From the NCBI GenBank assembly GCA_029555965.1, contig JAKQHY010000224.1, positions 1-39,571 on the forward strand: DNA of 39,571 nucleotides, in the 5' to 3' direction. Made by a program: the position numbers and the translations under genes. Of the stretch, positions 30,556 to 38,761 are shown piece after piece; positions within the stretch are counted from its first letter, which is position 1, and every line of letters starts with the position of its first letter. The notes beneath the pieces are model-generated. The model searched no databases and had not been told where the DNA came from. It worked only from the letters and a program-made list of their open reading frames with translations. This stretch comes from Chloroflexota bacterium (GTDB lineage Bacteria; Chloroflexota; Anaerolineae; B4-G1; SLSP01).

Positions 30556-31422
30556 CTACTTTATGTTCCGACACGCTTCCAGATTTTGTTGCATTTCACG
30601 GCACCGGGCGTGCCACAACACCTCATAGTCCTCTGGGGAAATAACCCGCTCCTTCAGGTCGGCGATGGTGAAAATACCCTCCGTCTTGCACCATTCCACG
30701 CAAATTCTATAGGCCTCCCAGTCCAGGTCGTCCTCATCCCAGAACACCCTGACCTTTGGAAGCCCACGCAAGAAGGCGGCCAAAGCCCTGGTGTGACCGT
30801 CTGTGAAGATCACGTCGTTATCCAGCATTTTCACCGGGATGGGATCGAGCGAGTCAGATGTTGGTGGATCAAATCTCCCCATCACATAAGACAGCTTGCC
30901 CGAACTCACGAATAGTTGGCTGGGTTGAATTTCGTCCAGGCTTTTCAGGAATACTCCCAAGTCTTTTTCCATTTGAACGACAGGTAGAGGAATCCCATTC
31001 AAGTCGTTGTCAAAGCGCTTCACGATGGTATAACCCAATTTTTGATAAAACCCCTGCGCCGACAGCCCGGACAAGAGGAATAGCTTCTTGAAACGGCGTT
31101 GTCTGGCATGGTCTTCGATAGCCAGCATAAGCTCCCTGCCAATGCCTTTTTGATGCAGCGCTACCTCGACGAAGACATTCCGCACCCGGTCGCAGTCAAG
31201 CGTGGCCGTGCCAACGACCTCATCCCCCATCACGCTCACAAGCGTTAGCTGTTGCCCGGCCAATTCGATGAGCTTTTCGGGGGTGTACGATGGGATTAAG
31301 GCTTCGATGGCTTCTGTGGAATAATCCTGGCTGTTGACTTGCCGCAAATTCTGGATGATTAGCTGGCTCAGGCCCTCCGCATCTTCAGGCTCAAAGCTCC
31401 TTATGATCATGGCCTTGCTCAA
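30556..31422 (-). CDS. GNAT acetyltransferase fused to a ParB/Srx-like domain
   Basis: The 288-aa two-domain protein has an N-terminal GNAT fold (residues 5-155) including RNVFVEVALHQKGIGRELM (about 81-99), which carries the acetyl-CoA pyrophosphate-binding loop (Q-x-x-G-I-G), and GFYQKLGY (about 124-131), the usual last conserved block. The C-terminal half (about 165-285) contains PIPVKMLDNDVIFTDGHTRA; the DGHTRA element resembles the D-G-H-H-R motif of ParB/sulfiredoxin-fold proteins, which bind or hydrolyse nucleotides. This pairing is uncommon. The gene overlaps the upstream DinB-like gene by 4 bp. Substrate is unknown. Confidence 0.75.
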   Translation of the reverse strand: MSKAMIIRSFEPEDAEGLSQLIIQNLRQVNSQDYSTEAIEALIPSYTPEKLIELAGQQLTLVSVMGDEVVGTATLDCDRVRNVFVEVALHQKGIGRELMLAIEDHARQRRFKKLFLLSGLSAQGFYQKLGYTIVKRFDNDLNGIPLPVVQMEKDLGVFLKSLDEIQPSQLFVSSGKLSYVMGRFDPPTSDSLDPIPVKMLDNDVIFTDGHTRALAAFLRGLPKVRVFWDEDDLDWEAYRICVEWCKTEGIFTIADLKERVISPEDYEVLWHARCREMQQNLEACRNIK

Positions 31423-32075
31423 TAATCAAACAGAGCGACGATTTCACCAGCTAACCCGACACACGCTTTACCACAATCAATAAAGTACTCCATACGATTG
31501 GGCACGGGGGCGAGCGCCTTTTTAGCCTGCTTGGTGAGTCGCCACAAGTTTTGGGCAAAACTCCACTTATTTGACCGGGGCATTTTATCCCAGCGCTCGG
31601 CGCCGATCCTATTGGCATACCAGCGTAGGTCGTCAATGATGGTAAACAATCGCCGGACGTCATCCTCGGCGGGCTGCTCGAGCTGTACCAGCGCGTGATA
31701 GGCGGCCTCTAGCTGTTCCAGCATAGTAGGCACACCGGGACGCGGCTCTGGTTCAACGATGGCGGTAACTCTGCCAAGGATATCTTGCGCACTGACCCAC
31801 CCATTGACCTTGCCCAAGCTGTTGACGATCAAAAACTGATCGCCCTGAATGTCGCCCACCAAATGGAAAATGTCCCCTTTGTGCCATCTGACGAGCACGC
31901 GGTCTCCCACCTGGATTTCGCCAGGATCGGTAATAGGCGACATAGTGAGCGTTTGCCCGTGTTTAATCGCCTCCCGCATCGAGGCCAGGTCGCCGCCATC
32001 GGGCACGGTCCAGGTGTAGGATTTACCTTCTTTGAGAGCTTCAAGCAAAGGGTCTTTGTGTTTTGTCATTGACAT
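31419..32075 (-). CDS. Protein with S24-like barrel and DinB-like helical domain
   Basis: This is a 218-aa protein of unknown function. The N-terminal part (about residues 40-105) contains PGEIQVGDRVLVRWHKGD and a run of short beta strands, resembling the barrel of LexA/S24-type or similar domains but without a visible Ser-Lys catalytic pair. The C-terminal part (about 120-218) is helical with NKWSFAQNLWRLT and EYFIDCGKACVGLAGEIVALF, which has the pattern of DinB/YfiT-like four-helix proteins; the metal-binding His residues of that family are mostly absent. GAGAGGAT precedes the start. It is the first gene of the unit running to 29007; TATACT at 32124-32119 is a possible -10 box. Confidence 0.55.
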   Translation of the reverse strand: MSMTKHKDPLLEALKEGKSYTWTVPDGGDLASMREAIKHGQTLTMSPITDPGEIQVGDRVLVRWHKGDIFHLVGDIQGDQFLIVNSLGKVNGWVSAQDILGRVTAIVEPEPRPGVPTMLEQLEAAYHALVQLEQPAEDDVRRLFTIIDDLRWYANRIGAERWDKMPRSNKWSFAQNLWRLTKQAKKALAPVPNRMEYFIDCGKACVGLAGEIVALFDY

Positions 32076-32192
32076 CCTCTCGGTGCGATTAGGCCAGTCT
32101 GAGTTGAATTGCTGCGAGAGTATACCGAGAACCGCAGCCCGAAACGGCAGGGAGGGTCAGATTGTTCGAAATGATCGTTCTGGAGCAAGAAC

Positions 32193-32564
32193 CTACTTCA
32201 AAACATACTGCGCCAGGATTTTTTGAACACCCACAATATCGGTCCCCCGCTTGAATTCACGCTCAATGGGCGTCATATTGCCGGAAATATAAATCTTCAT
32301 TTCAGCATCCATATCAAAGCTGCCGGCCGTTTCTACTGAAAAGTGACTGATAGAGCGATAAGGAATGGAGTGATACTCCGCTTTCTTACCGGTGAGACCC
32401 TGTTTATCCACCAGGATGAGCCGCTTATCCGTGAAAACAAAAAGGTCACGAATAACTCGAAACGCTTTAATTAAGCCCTCGCCTTCAACCAGGATGGCAT
32501 CTAAATCTTTCTGTAGACTCTTGATATCAACCTCTGATGCGTTTCCAAAAAGCCCTTGAAGCAT
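32193..32564 (-). CDS. Bacterial PH-domain protein (bPH_1/DUF1696-like)
   Basis: The 123-aa single-domain protein has the beta-strand pattern of the bacterial pleckstrin-homology family: AFRVIRDLFVFTDKRLILVDKQG, then KKAEYHSIPYRSISHFSVET, DMDAEMKIYISG and a final helix GVQKILAQYVLK. Members are soluble proteins of unknown role that assemble into rings. GGAGG lies 5 bp before the ATG at 32564, which is preferred over the upstream ATG at 32576. The gene stands alone between the DinB-like gene and the tRNA. The strand is opposite to the tRNA. Confidence 0.87.
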   Translation of the reverse strand: MLQGLFGNASEVDIKSLQKDLDAILVEGEGLIKAFRVIRDLFVFTDKRLILVDKQGLTGKKAEYHSIPYRSISHFSVETAGSFDMDAEMKIYISGNMTPIEREFKRGTDIVGVQKILAQYVLK

Positions 32565-32665
32565 AATATCCTCCATTTGCGCGATAGTTTTCAGCTAGAG
32601 TCATTATATACTCGCCCCCCACCCCCGTCAACGCAAGAACCTTGCCTCCCAAATCTAAAATCACC

Positions 32666-32693
32666 TTGACACTCTCCCGCTTTATGTTAAAAT
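32666..32693 (+). promoter_or_regulatory. Promoter of the tRNA-Glu gene
   Basis: A consensus TTGACA (32666-32671) and TAAAAT (32688-32693) are separated by 16 bp, with a TG just before the -10 box (TGTTAAAAT). The tRNA begins 11 bp after the -10 box, as expected for a tRNA promoter. Confidence 0.85.
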
Positions 32694-32703
32694 CTCTTTG
32701 TTG

Positions 32704-32777
32704 GCCCCCATCGTCTAGTCTGGTCAGGACACAGGCCTTTCAAGCCTGGCACATGGGTTCGAATCCCGTTGGGGGCA
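32704..32777 (+). tRNA. tRNA-Glu (anticodon UUC)
   Basis: The cloverleaf can be drawn by hand: acceptor GCCCCCA (32704-32710) with TGGGGGC (32770-32776) and discriminator A; D arm GTCT...GGAC; anticodon stem CAGGC/GCCTG with loop CTTTCAA, placing TTC as the anticodon; T arm ATGGG/CCCGT with TTCGAAT loop. The 3' CCA is not encoded. Length is 74 nt. Ribonuclease J lies downstream on the same strand and a terminator follows the tRNA. Confidence 0.96.
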
Positions 32778-32908
32778 CACTTTCTAGGGCGGGGCGCGCC
32801 CGAAGTCACGCCGGGGATAGGTCACCTCGGAAGCGGTATTCACCGCCCGCCACCAAACAACTTTATCCATCCCGGCGCTATGCCCATGGAGTGTATGTGT
32901 CACAGCCA

Positions 32909-32937
32909 ACGGCCCGGCCTAGCACCGGGCCGTTTTG
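32909..32937 (+). terminator. Terminator between tRNA-Glu and ribonuclease J
   Basis: ACGGCCCGG (32909-32917) and CCGGGCCGT (32925-32933) form a 9-bp GC-rich stem with a 7-nt loop, followed by TTTTG. It lies about 130 nt after the tRNA. The interval 32778-32908 shows no gene. Confidence 0.78.
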
Positions 32938-32958
32938 CTTGAATGGAGTACCCCTCAA

Positions 32959-34605
32959 ATGGAAAAACTACAGATTATCCCCCTCGGTGGACTGGGCGAA
33001 GTCGGCAAGAATATGCTGGCCCTGGAATACGGGCGCAACATCCTGGTGGTGGACGCCGGCATTATGTTCCCCGAAAGTGACATGCCCGGCGTGGATTACA
33101 TCATCCCCGATTACAGCTACCTGCGCGGCAAGGAAGACCGCCTGCGCGGCATCGTCATCACGCACGGCCACGAAGACCACATCGGCGCGCTGCCTCACTT
33201 CTTGCAGGATTTTAACGCGCCGGTGTACGCCACCAAACTCACGCGCGGCTTGATCGAGGTGAAGCTGTCCAGCAACCTGCAAAAGCGCGTCAAGCTGCAA
33301 ACGATGGAACCGGGGGACGTGGTTCATCTCGGCCCGTTCGAGGTCGAACCGTACCACGTCTGCCACAGCATCCCGGACTCGGTGGGTCTGGGCATCACTA
33401 CGCCCGTCGGCCTGATCGTCCACAGCGGGGATTATAAGCTGGATCACACGCCGGTGGACGGTTGGCCGACCGATCTGGCGAAACTGGTGGAATTCAACCA
33501 GCGCGGCGTGCTGGCGCTGCTGGCCGACAGCACCAACTCGGTCAACGCCGGCTCCACCCCTTCGGAACGCACGCTGACAACGGCGTTGGAGGACGTGTTC
33601 CGGGGCGCCAAGGGCCGCGTGATTGTGGCGACGTTCGCCTCGCTCATTTCGCGCATCCAGCAGGTGGTGGAGGTCGCGCAGCGGTTTGGGCGGAAGATCG
33701 CCGTCGCCGGCTCGACGATGGTGAAGAACATCAAAATGGCCCGCAAATTGGGCTACCTTGACATCCCTGACGATGCGATTCTCTCTTTGCAAGACATCAA
33801 TCGCCTTCAACCGTCCCAGGTTGCCATCCTGGCGACCGGCTCGCAGGGCGAACCCAGCTCTATTCTGGGCCGCCTGGCGCTGGGACGCCATCCCGCGCTG
33901 CGCGTGACGCCGGGGGATACGATTGTGTTATCGTCGCACACCATCCCCGGCAATGAGGAGACGGTCAACGCCGTCATCAACCGGCTGTTCCAGCGCGGCG
34001 GCAACGTGGTCTATCACCCCGTGGCGCCGGTGCATGTCTCCGGGCACGCCAGCCAGGAAGAGCAGAAGATGTTGCTGAGCGTCGTGCGCCCCAAATTCTT
34101 CGTGCCCGTTCACGGCGAACTGCGCCACCTGAAGCAGCACGCCGTGTTGGCGCAGGAAGTGGGGTTGGCCCGCACGGACATCGCCGTCGTCGAGAACGGC
34201 TATATGCTGCGCTTTTCTTCGGATACGATGGAGATCGGCGAGCGCATCCCCGGCGGGTACGTCTTCGTGGACGGCAATTGGGTCGGGGACGCGGTCAGCT
34301 CGCAGGTCATCCGGGAGCGGGATGCGATTGCCGCTTCGGGCGTACTCAGCGTGGTGTTTTGCTACACGCGCGGCGCGGTCGTCGGCACTCCTCACATCAC
34401 GGCGCGAGGCGTGGCCTCGGGACAGACGATGACGGCCATGACCGACGACGTCGCGCGCCTGGTGCGGCGCACGGTGCAGACCGCCGGCGCGGCCCAACCG
34501 CAGGAGCAAATGGAAGCCGCCGTGCGGCAGTCCGTTTCCGACTTCTTCTATCAGGAAGCCCGCAACCGTCCCGAAATTCTCGTGACGGCCCTCCCGGTCA
34601 GTTGA
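32959..34605 (+). CDS. rnj: Ribonuclease J
   Basis: This metallo-beta-lactamase and beta-CASP family RNase degrades and matures RNA through 5'-3' exo- and endonuclease activity. The 548-aa length matches the family. The zinc motif HGHEDH (residues 69-74) is present, followed by CHSIPDSVGL near 135 and HSGDYKLDHTPVDG (about 155-168). The beta-CASP part has LADSTNSVNAGSTPSE, ATFASLISRIQQ and ATGSQGEPSSILGRLA, and the C-terminal HVSGHASQEEQKMLL holds the last His motif. GGAG at 32945-32948 precedes the ATG at 32959. The glycosyltransferase gene begins inside the stop codon. Confidence 0.97.
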   Translation: MEKLQIIPLGGLGEVGKNMLALEYGRNILVVDAGIMFPESDMPGVDYIIPDYSYLRGKEDRLRGIVITHGHEDHIGALPHFLQDFNAPVYATKLTRGLIEVKLSSNLQKRVKLQTMEPGDVVHLGPFEVEPYHVCHSIPDSVGLGITTPVGLIVHSGDYKLDHTPVDGWPTDLAKLVEFNQRGVLALLADSTNSVNAGSTPSERTLTTALEDVFRGAKGRVIVATFASLISRIQQVVEVAQRFGRKIAVAGSTMVKNIKMARKLGYLDIPDDAILSLQDINRLQPSQVAILATGSQGEPSSILGRLALGRHPALRVTPGDTIVLSSHTIPGNEETVNAVINRLFQRGGNVVYHPVAPVHVSGHASQEEQKMLLSVVRPKFFVPVHGELRHLKQHAVLAQEVGLARTDIAVVENGYMLRFSSDTMEIGERIPGGYVFVDGNWVGDAVSSQVIRERDAIAASGVLSVVFCYTRGAVVGTPHITARGVASGQTMTAMTDDVARLVRRTVQTAGAAQPQEQMEAAVRQSVSDFFYQEARNRPEILVTALPVS

Positions 34606-35798
34606 CCTTGGCGCATATTCTCTTTGCCTACAAGCAATTTCCCGCCCCCTCGGTTAGTCATGCCGGGGGGGAATCGCTTTTTAAATTGATGGCTGAATGG
34701 CGTCGGCGCGGTCACCGGCTGACGTTGGTGGCCCGTATCCTGGACGAAGAACGCGCGCAGTTGCCAGCAGTGGAGGCGCTCTGCGACGCGATCTACACCG
34801 TCCCGCATCATCGCTCCTTACCAGGTCCGCGTCCACTGGCGATGCTGCGCAGTTATGTCGCCTTCCGTCGCATGGCGGCGCGCGCGCTGCGCGAGACTTC
34901 CCCGGATTTCCTCCATGTGGAAACTACCCAGACGGCGGCGGTATTGGCCGGGCTGCGGTTGCCCCCGGCCTCTTTCCGCACCCAGGACGTGAACTGGTTT
35001 CTCCACGAACAGAGCGCAGCTCACGCGCGCGGGTGGGCGCGTTGGCTGGCGCAGGGGAAGGCCGCTTTCTTCCACCGGTTTGAGCCGTGGCTGTGGCGCC
35101 GCTACGCCGTGATGCTGGCGATCTCGGAAGGAGATCGCTGCCTGCTTGCGCCGTACTGCGCGCAGCGCCCCCTGCTGATGCTGCCCCTGACGCCGGCCGT
35201 GTTCCCCGTCCCGCCGGAGGCGACATCTCCGCCCGCATCCCCCATTGCGCCTGGCCCTAACCTGTTGTTCGTCGGCGCGATGTCCCGCGATCACAACCTC
35301 GCGGGCGTAGGGTGGTTCCTCGACGAAGTGTGGCCCCGCATCCGGGCGGAAGTACCGGCGGCGCGCTTCTTCATCGTGGGCGGCAATCCCCCGGAGACGC
35401 TGCGCGCGCGCGCCGATGGGCAGTCCGTGGTCGTTACTGGCTTTGTGGACGACCTGGCGCCCTGGTATCGCGCCGCCGCCGTCTTCGTGTCGCCGCTGCT
35501 GGTGGCCGGCGGCCTGCTGCAAAAGGTGGTAGACGCGATGGCAATGGGTACGCCGGTGGTGGCCACCTCCGTGTGCAATCACGGCCTGGGGGCGACGCCC
35601 GGCGTCCACCTGCTGACCACCGACGCGCCGGAAGACTTGGCCGCCGCCGTCATCCGCTTGTTGCGCGACCCGCACGCGCGTTCCCAGATCGCCGCCGCCG
35701 GCCAAGTCTTCATCCAGCCCTATTGCGATATTGCCGCCGCCGTGGATGCGTGGGAACAGGCGCTGTTGCGAGTGAGCAATAAAGCGAGTGAGCGATAA
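34602..35798 (+). CDS. Family GT4-like glycosyltransferase
   Basis: The protein of about 398 aa has the GT-B fold pattern of families GT1/GT4. The N-terminal domain begins ILFAYKQFPAPSVSHAGGES, a donor/acceptor cleft lead-in seen in GT4 enzymes. The C-terminal domain has NLLFVGAMSRDHN, then FFIVGGNPPETLRA, VVVTGFVDDLAPWYRAA and VAGGLLQKVVDAMAMGTPVVAT; the GLLQKVVDAMAMG part corresponds to the E-x7-E-type donor site, in a variant form. The best start is TTG at 34602, sharing TTGA with the ribonuclease J stop, so translation is probably coupled. The C-terminal seven residues are encoded by 16-bp tandem repeats and may be an added tail. Confidence 0.87.
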   Translation: MTLAHILFAYKQFPAPSVSHAGGESLFKLMAEWRRRGHRLTLVARILDEERAQLPAVEALCDAIYTVPHHRSLPGPRPLAMLRSYVAFRRMAARALRETSPDFLHVETTQTAAVLAGLRLPPASFRTQDVNWFLHEQSAAHARGWARWLAQGKAAFFHRFEPWLWRRYAVMLAISEGDRCLLAPYCAQRPLLMLPLTPAVFPVPPEATSPPASPIAPGPNLLFVGAMSRDHNLAGVGWFLDEVWPRIRAEVPAARFFIVGGNPPETLRARADGQSVVVTGFVDDLAPWYRAAAVFVSPLLVAGGLLQKVVDAMAMGTPVVATSVCNHGLGATPGVHLLTTDAPEDLAAAVIRLLRDPHARSQIAAAGQVFIQPYCDIAAAVDAWEQALLRVSNKASER

Positions 35799-35812
35799 AG
35801 CGAGTGAGCGGG
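35768..35812. repeat. 16-bp tandem repeat at the glycosyltransferase 3' end
   Basis: GCGAGTGAGC-(A/G)-ATAAA is present twice in full (35768-35783 and 35784-35799) and a third partial copy follows (35800-35810). It includes the stop codon at 35796-35798 and the last residues of the protein. The repeat is short and pure, suggesting recent slippage. Confidence 0.85.
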
Positions 35813-35831
35813 GTATCACTTTTTTTACCTT

Positions 35832-35874
35832 TTCGCTGATCCGCCGTCTCGCTTGTTCGCTGATCCGCCGTCTC
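35832..35874. repeat. 24-bp direct repeat upstream of the first LCP gene
   Basis: TTCGCTGATCCGCCGTCTC occurs at 35832-35850 and again at 35856-35874, a 24-bp period with the spacer GCTTG. It lies just before the LCP promoter region, with T-rich DNA (ACTTTTTTTACCTTTT) ahead of it that may end the glycosyltransferase transcript. Confidence 0.85.
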
Positions 35875-35896
35875 ACTTTCTCACTCCATCTCATGG

Positions 35897-35902
35897 TATA
35901 AT
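35897..35902 (+). promoter_or_regulatory. Extended -10 promoter element of the LCP genes
   Basis: ATGGTATAAT contains TATAAT (35897-35902) with the TG dinucleotide (35894-35895) of an extended -10 element, 25 bp before the LCP start. The -35 region is weak, as usual for extended -10 promoters. Confidence 0.65.
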
Positions 35903-35927
35903 GCAACCGAAAATCGTCAGGAGCCGC

Positions 35928-37313
35928 ATGAGTATGACAAAAAAGCGCACACCACAGCCTCGAAGTCTATTGCCGACTTTGATGACGGCGCTGTTGATTG
36001 TTATGTTGCTCACCATAGGCGTTGGCGTGGCCTCGTTTGTGCTCTCCTGGCTGCGCGGCTCACTGACCACTCCCGGCAGCATTGTCCCCGGTTTGCCGAG
36101 CAGCACCCAACCGAGCGAGAACGTCAAATATGAGTTCGGCGCCGTATTACCGACCTGGACCGGCAAGGATCGCATCACCGTCCTGCTGTTGGGGATTGAC
36201 GAGCGCGCGCAGGAAACCGGCCCCTTCCGCACCGACACGATGATGGTGTTGACCCTCGATCCCGTGTCCAAGCAGGGGGGGGTGCTCTCCGTCCCCCGTG
36301 ACCTCTGGGTGCCGATCCCCGGCTACCAGGATGGTCGGATCAACACGGCGCACTTCCTCGGCGACCTCTATGGCTATACCGGCGGCGGCCCCGCATTGGC
36401 TCAGACGACCGTGGAGTATAACCTGGGGGTTCAGGTGGATTATTACGTGCGCGTCAATTTCCAGGGGTTCGTCACATTGGTGGATGCCGTGGGCGGCATC
36501 AATATTTACGTTGAACAACCAATCAGCGATCCCACCTACCCCAATTACAATTACGGCTATGATCCGCTGTACATCGAGGCCGGCTGGCAGCATTTTGACG
36601 GCGAGATGGCTCTGAAATATGCCCGCACGCGCCACGGCAGCAGCGACTTTGACCGCGCCCGCCGCCAACAACAGGTGATGCTGGCGGTGCTGAACCAAAT
36701 CATGGACCTGAATATGGTGCCCACCCTGGCCCGGAACGCCTCGCAGTTGTATGAGACGCTGCAAGCCTCGATTCAGACGAACCTGGCGTTGGATCAGATC
36801 CTGGCGTTGGCGAACATCGTGCAGGACGTGGATCGCTCCCAAATCCGCTTTGGCGTGATCGATCAGACCTGTACGCAGCCCTGGGTGACGCCCGAAGGCT
36901 GGCAAGTCCTGGTGCCGCTGCGCGAGCAGATGCGCGTTTTGCGCGATTACGTCTTCTTTGCCGACCAACCCCAGGCCGCCGGTGGAGGGGAGGGGGCGGC
37001 GCCGCTCCTTCCCACCGCGACGCCGGAGGTGGCGATGATTTCGGTTTTGAACGGCACCACTCAAGTCGGACTGGCCGGCGGCACCGGCGATTATTTGAGC
37101 GCCAACGGGTTGACCGTAGCCGCTGTGGGAAACGCCGAGGAACCCAACTATGCCAAGAGCTTGATCATTATGAATCGGGATAAGCCGGTGACGGCGAACC
37201 GCATTGCGTCGCTGTTAGGATTGACGCCGGCGGCTATTGTGCATGGCACGGATGTGAACGCGGCCCACGACATCGTGGTCATTCTCGGCGCCGATTATGC
37301 CGGCCCCCCTTGA
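35928..37313 (+). CDS. LytR-CpsA-Psr (LCP) family protein with LytR_C domain, first copy
   Basis: The 461-aa membrane-anchored protein has a basic N-terminus and one membrane helix (about residues 17-45). The LCP catalytic domain has RITVLLLGIDERAQE, FRTDTMMVLTLDP with the Asp/Arg of the pyrophosphate site, SVPRDLWV and GRINTAH (about 84-145), and ALKYARTRHGSSDFDRARRQQQVM (about 230-253). These enzymes transfer glycopolymers from undecaprenyl pyrophosphate to peptidoglycan. A C-terminal LytR_C domain (about 372-455) begins SVLNGTTQVGLAG. AGGAG precedes the ATG at 35928. A second LCP gene follows 43 bp later, probably in the same transcript. The nearby glycosyltransferase may make the polymer. 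Confidence 0.95.
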   Translation: MSMTKKRTPQPRSLLPTLMTALLIVMLLTIGVGVASFVLSWLRGSLTTPGSIVPGLPSSTQPSENVKYEFGAVLPTWTGKDRITVLLLGIDERAQETGPFRTDTMMVLTLDPVSKQGGVLSVPRDLWVPIPGYQDGRINTAHFLGDLYGYTGGGPALAQTTVEYNLGVQVDYYVRVNFQGFVTLVDAVGGINIYVEQPISDPTYPNYNYGYDPLYIEAGWQHFDGEMALKYARTRHGSSDFDRARRQQQVMLAVLNQIMDLNMVPTLARNASQLYETLQASIQTNLALDQILALANIVQDVDRSQIRFGVIDQTCTQPWVTPEGWQVLVPLREQMRVLRDYVFFADQPQAAGGGEGAAPLLPTATPEVAMISVLNGTTQVGLAGGTGDYLSANGLTVAAVGNAEEPNYAKSLIIMNRDKPVTANRIASLLGLTPAAIVHGTDVNAAHDIVVILGADYAGPP

Positions 37314-37356
37314 GCGCTTCCTACTAGGTAAGGATGTCCAAAAATGCAGGTGAACT

Positions 37357-38754
37357 ATGGATGAAATGAAGGTAACTGCGCCGGCCATGACCGGCGCGCG
37401 CCGCCCATTTCCAGTTAAGTTGCTGTTGAAAATTTGCCTCATTTTGCTCTACCTGATCGTCACGCTGGGGGCGGGCTACACTATTTTTGTGAAAGTGCGC
37501 GAGCAGGTGGGACAGTCTAATATTCTGCCGGAATTTACGATCCGCAGGTTGCCCGGTGAAGAGAGTCCCAACGTCGAGATCAGAGAAGGGGAGACGCTGC
37601 CAGAGTGGACGGGCACCAGTCGTATCACCTTCTTGATCATGGGCATTGACGAGCGTATGCAGGAAGATGAGAAATATTGGCGCACGGACACGATGATTCT
37701 GGCTACGCTTGACCCGGTGACGATGCAGGCCGGCGTCCTTTCGATTCCCCGGGATCTGTGGGTGTCCATCCCTGGCTACACTGAAGATCGCATCAATACC
37801 GCGCATCGCATCGGCGATATGTACGACCATCCCGGCGGCGGTCCGGCTTTGGCCGTGGAGACGGTGGAATACAACCTGGGTGTGGAGATTAACTACTACG
37901 TGCGGTTCAATTTCCAGGCATTTGTCGAGATTGTGGACCGGATTGGGGGCATTGACATTGACGTGCCGGAGGAAATTCACGACACGCAGTATCCCACTCC
38001 CGATTTTGGCTACGAAGTGTTCCATGTGGATGTTGGGTTACATCACTTCTATGGGGAAGAGGCGCTGAAATATGCTCGTACTCGCCACTCTACAGGCGGC
38101 GACTTTGACCGGGCGCGGCGGCAGCAGCAGGTGATCAAGGCCATCTTCAAGCAGGTCACGAAAGCCGATATGCTTCCGCAATTGGCCGCGCAGGCTCCGG
38201 ATATGCTGCAAATCCTGCAAAACTCCATCAAGATTGATCCCAAGCTGCAACTGGACGAGTTGATCGCCCTGGCGAACCTTGCGCGAAAGGTCAACATGGA
38301 CGAAGATGTCACCTTCCGCGTCATTGACGAACGCTGCACCTTGTTTAAGACTACGCCGGACGAAATGATGATTCTGGTGCCGCTGCGCGATGAGATTCGA
38401 GTGGTGCGGGACGAAGTGTTTGGCCTGCGAGCGGAAAGCGAAGGAGTACAAACCGTAGAGGAAGAAGCCCCCACCATCTCCGTCCTCAACGGCACCGGGA
38501 CGGCGGGCCTGGCCTACGCCGCCGCCGAATTTTTGCAGGCCAACGGTATCCCGGTGACCAATTACGACAACGCCGACCGCCAGGACTACGACACCTCGCT
38601 GGTCATCCTCAATCGCGCCAAGCCGGCGACCGCGCTGCAAATTCTCTCCCTGTTGGAGTTGCCTCAGTCTGCCGTCATCAACGGCGCCAACCCCACCGCC
38701 CAATACGACGTGGTTATCATCCTGGGCGCAGACTACGCCGCGCAGCAGCCCTGA
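37357..38754 (+). CDS. LytR-CpsA-Psr (LCP) family protein with LytR_C domain, second copy
   Basis: The 465-aa protein is homologous to the upstream copy. One membrane helix lies at about residues 23-45. The LCP domain has ITFLIMGIDERMQE, WRTDTMILATLDP, SIPRDLWVSIPGY, DRINTAHRIGD and YARTRHSTGGDFDRARRQQQ with the same polar residues. A LytR_C domain (about 370-465) begins SVLNGTGTAGLAY and ends in VVIILGADY, also found in the first copy. AGGTGA lies 3 bp before the ATG. The two have diverged widely outside the motifs, so the duplication is old and they may act on different polymers. A palindrome just downstream separates it from the converging gene. Confidence 0.95.
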   Translation: MDEMKVTAPAMTGARRPFPVKLLLKICLILLYLIVTLGAGYTIFVKVREQVGQSNILPEFTIRRLPGEESPNVEIREGETLPEWTGTSRITFLIMGIDERMQEDEKYWRTDTMILATLDPVTMQAGVLSIPRDLWVSIPGYTEDRINTAHRIGDMYDHPGGGPALAVETVEYNLGVEINYYVRFNFQAFVEIVDRIGGIDIDVPEEIHDTQYPTPDFGYEVFHVDVGLHHFYGEEALKYARTRHSTGGDFDRARRQQQVIKAIFKQVTKADMLPQLAAQAPDMLQILQNSIKIDPKLQLDELIALANLARKVNMDEDVTFRVIDERCTLFKTTPDEMMILVPLRDEIRVVRDEVFGLRAESEGVQTVEEEAPTISVLNGTGTAGLAYAAAEFLQANGIPVTNYDNADRQDYDTSLVILNRAKPATALQILSLLELPQSAVINGANPTAQYDVVIILGADYAAQQP

Positions 38755-38761
38755 TTTTTTT

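Noticed and set aside
32704-32777. tRNA-Glu as an attachment site for an integrated element
   Set aside because: No second copy of the tRNA 3' end and no integrase were found in the window.
35768-35874. Short repeats considered as a CRISPR array
   Set aside because: Units are 16 and 24 bp, with no unique spacers of regular length and no cas genes in the window.
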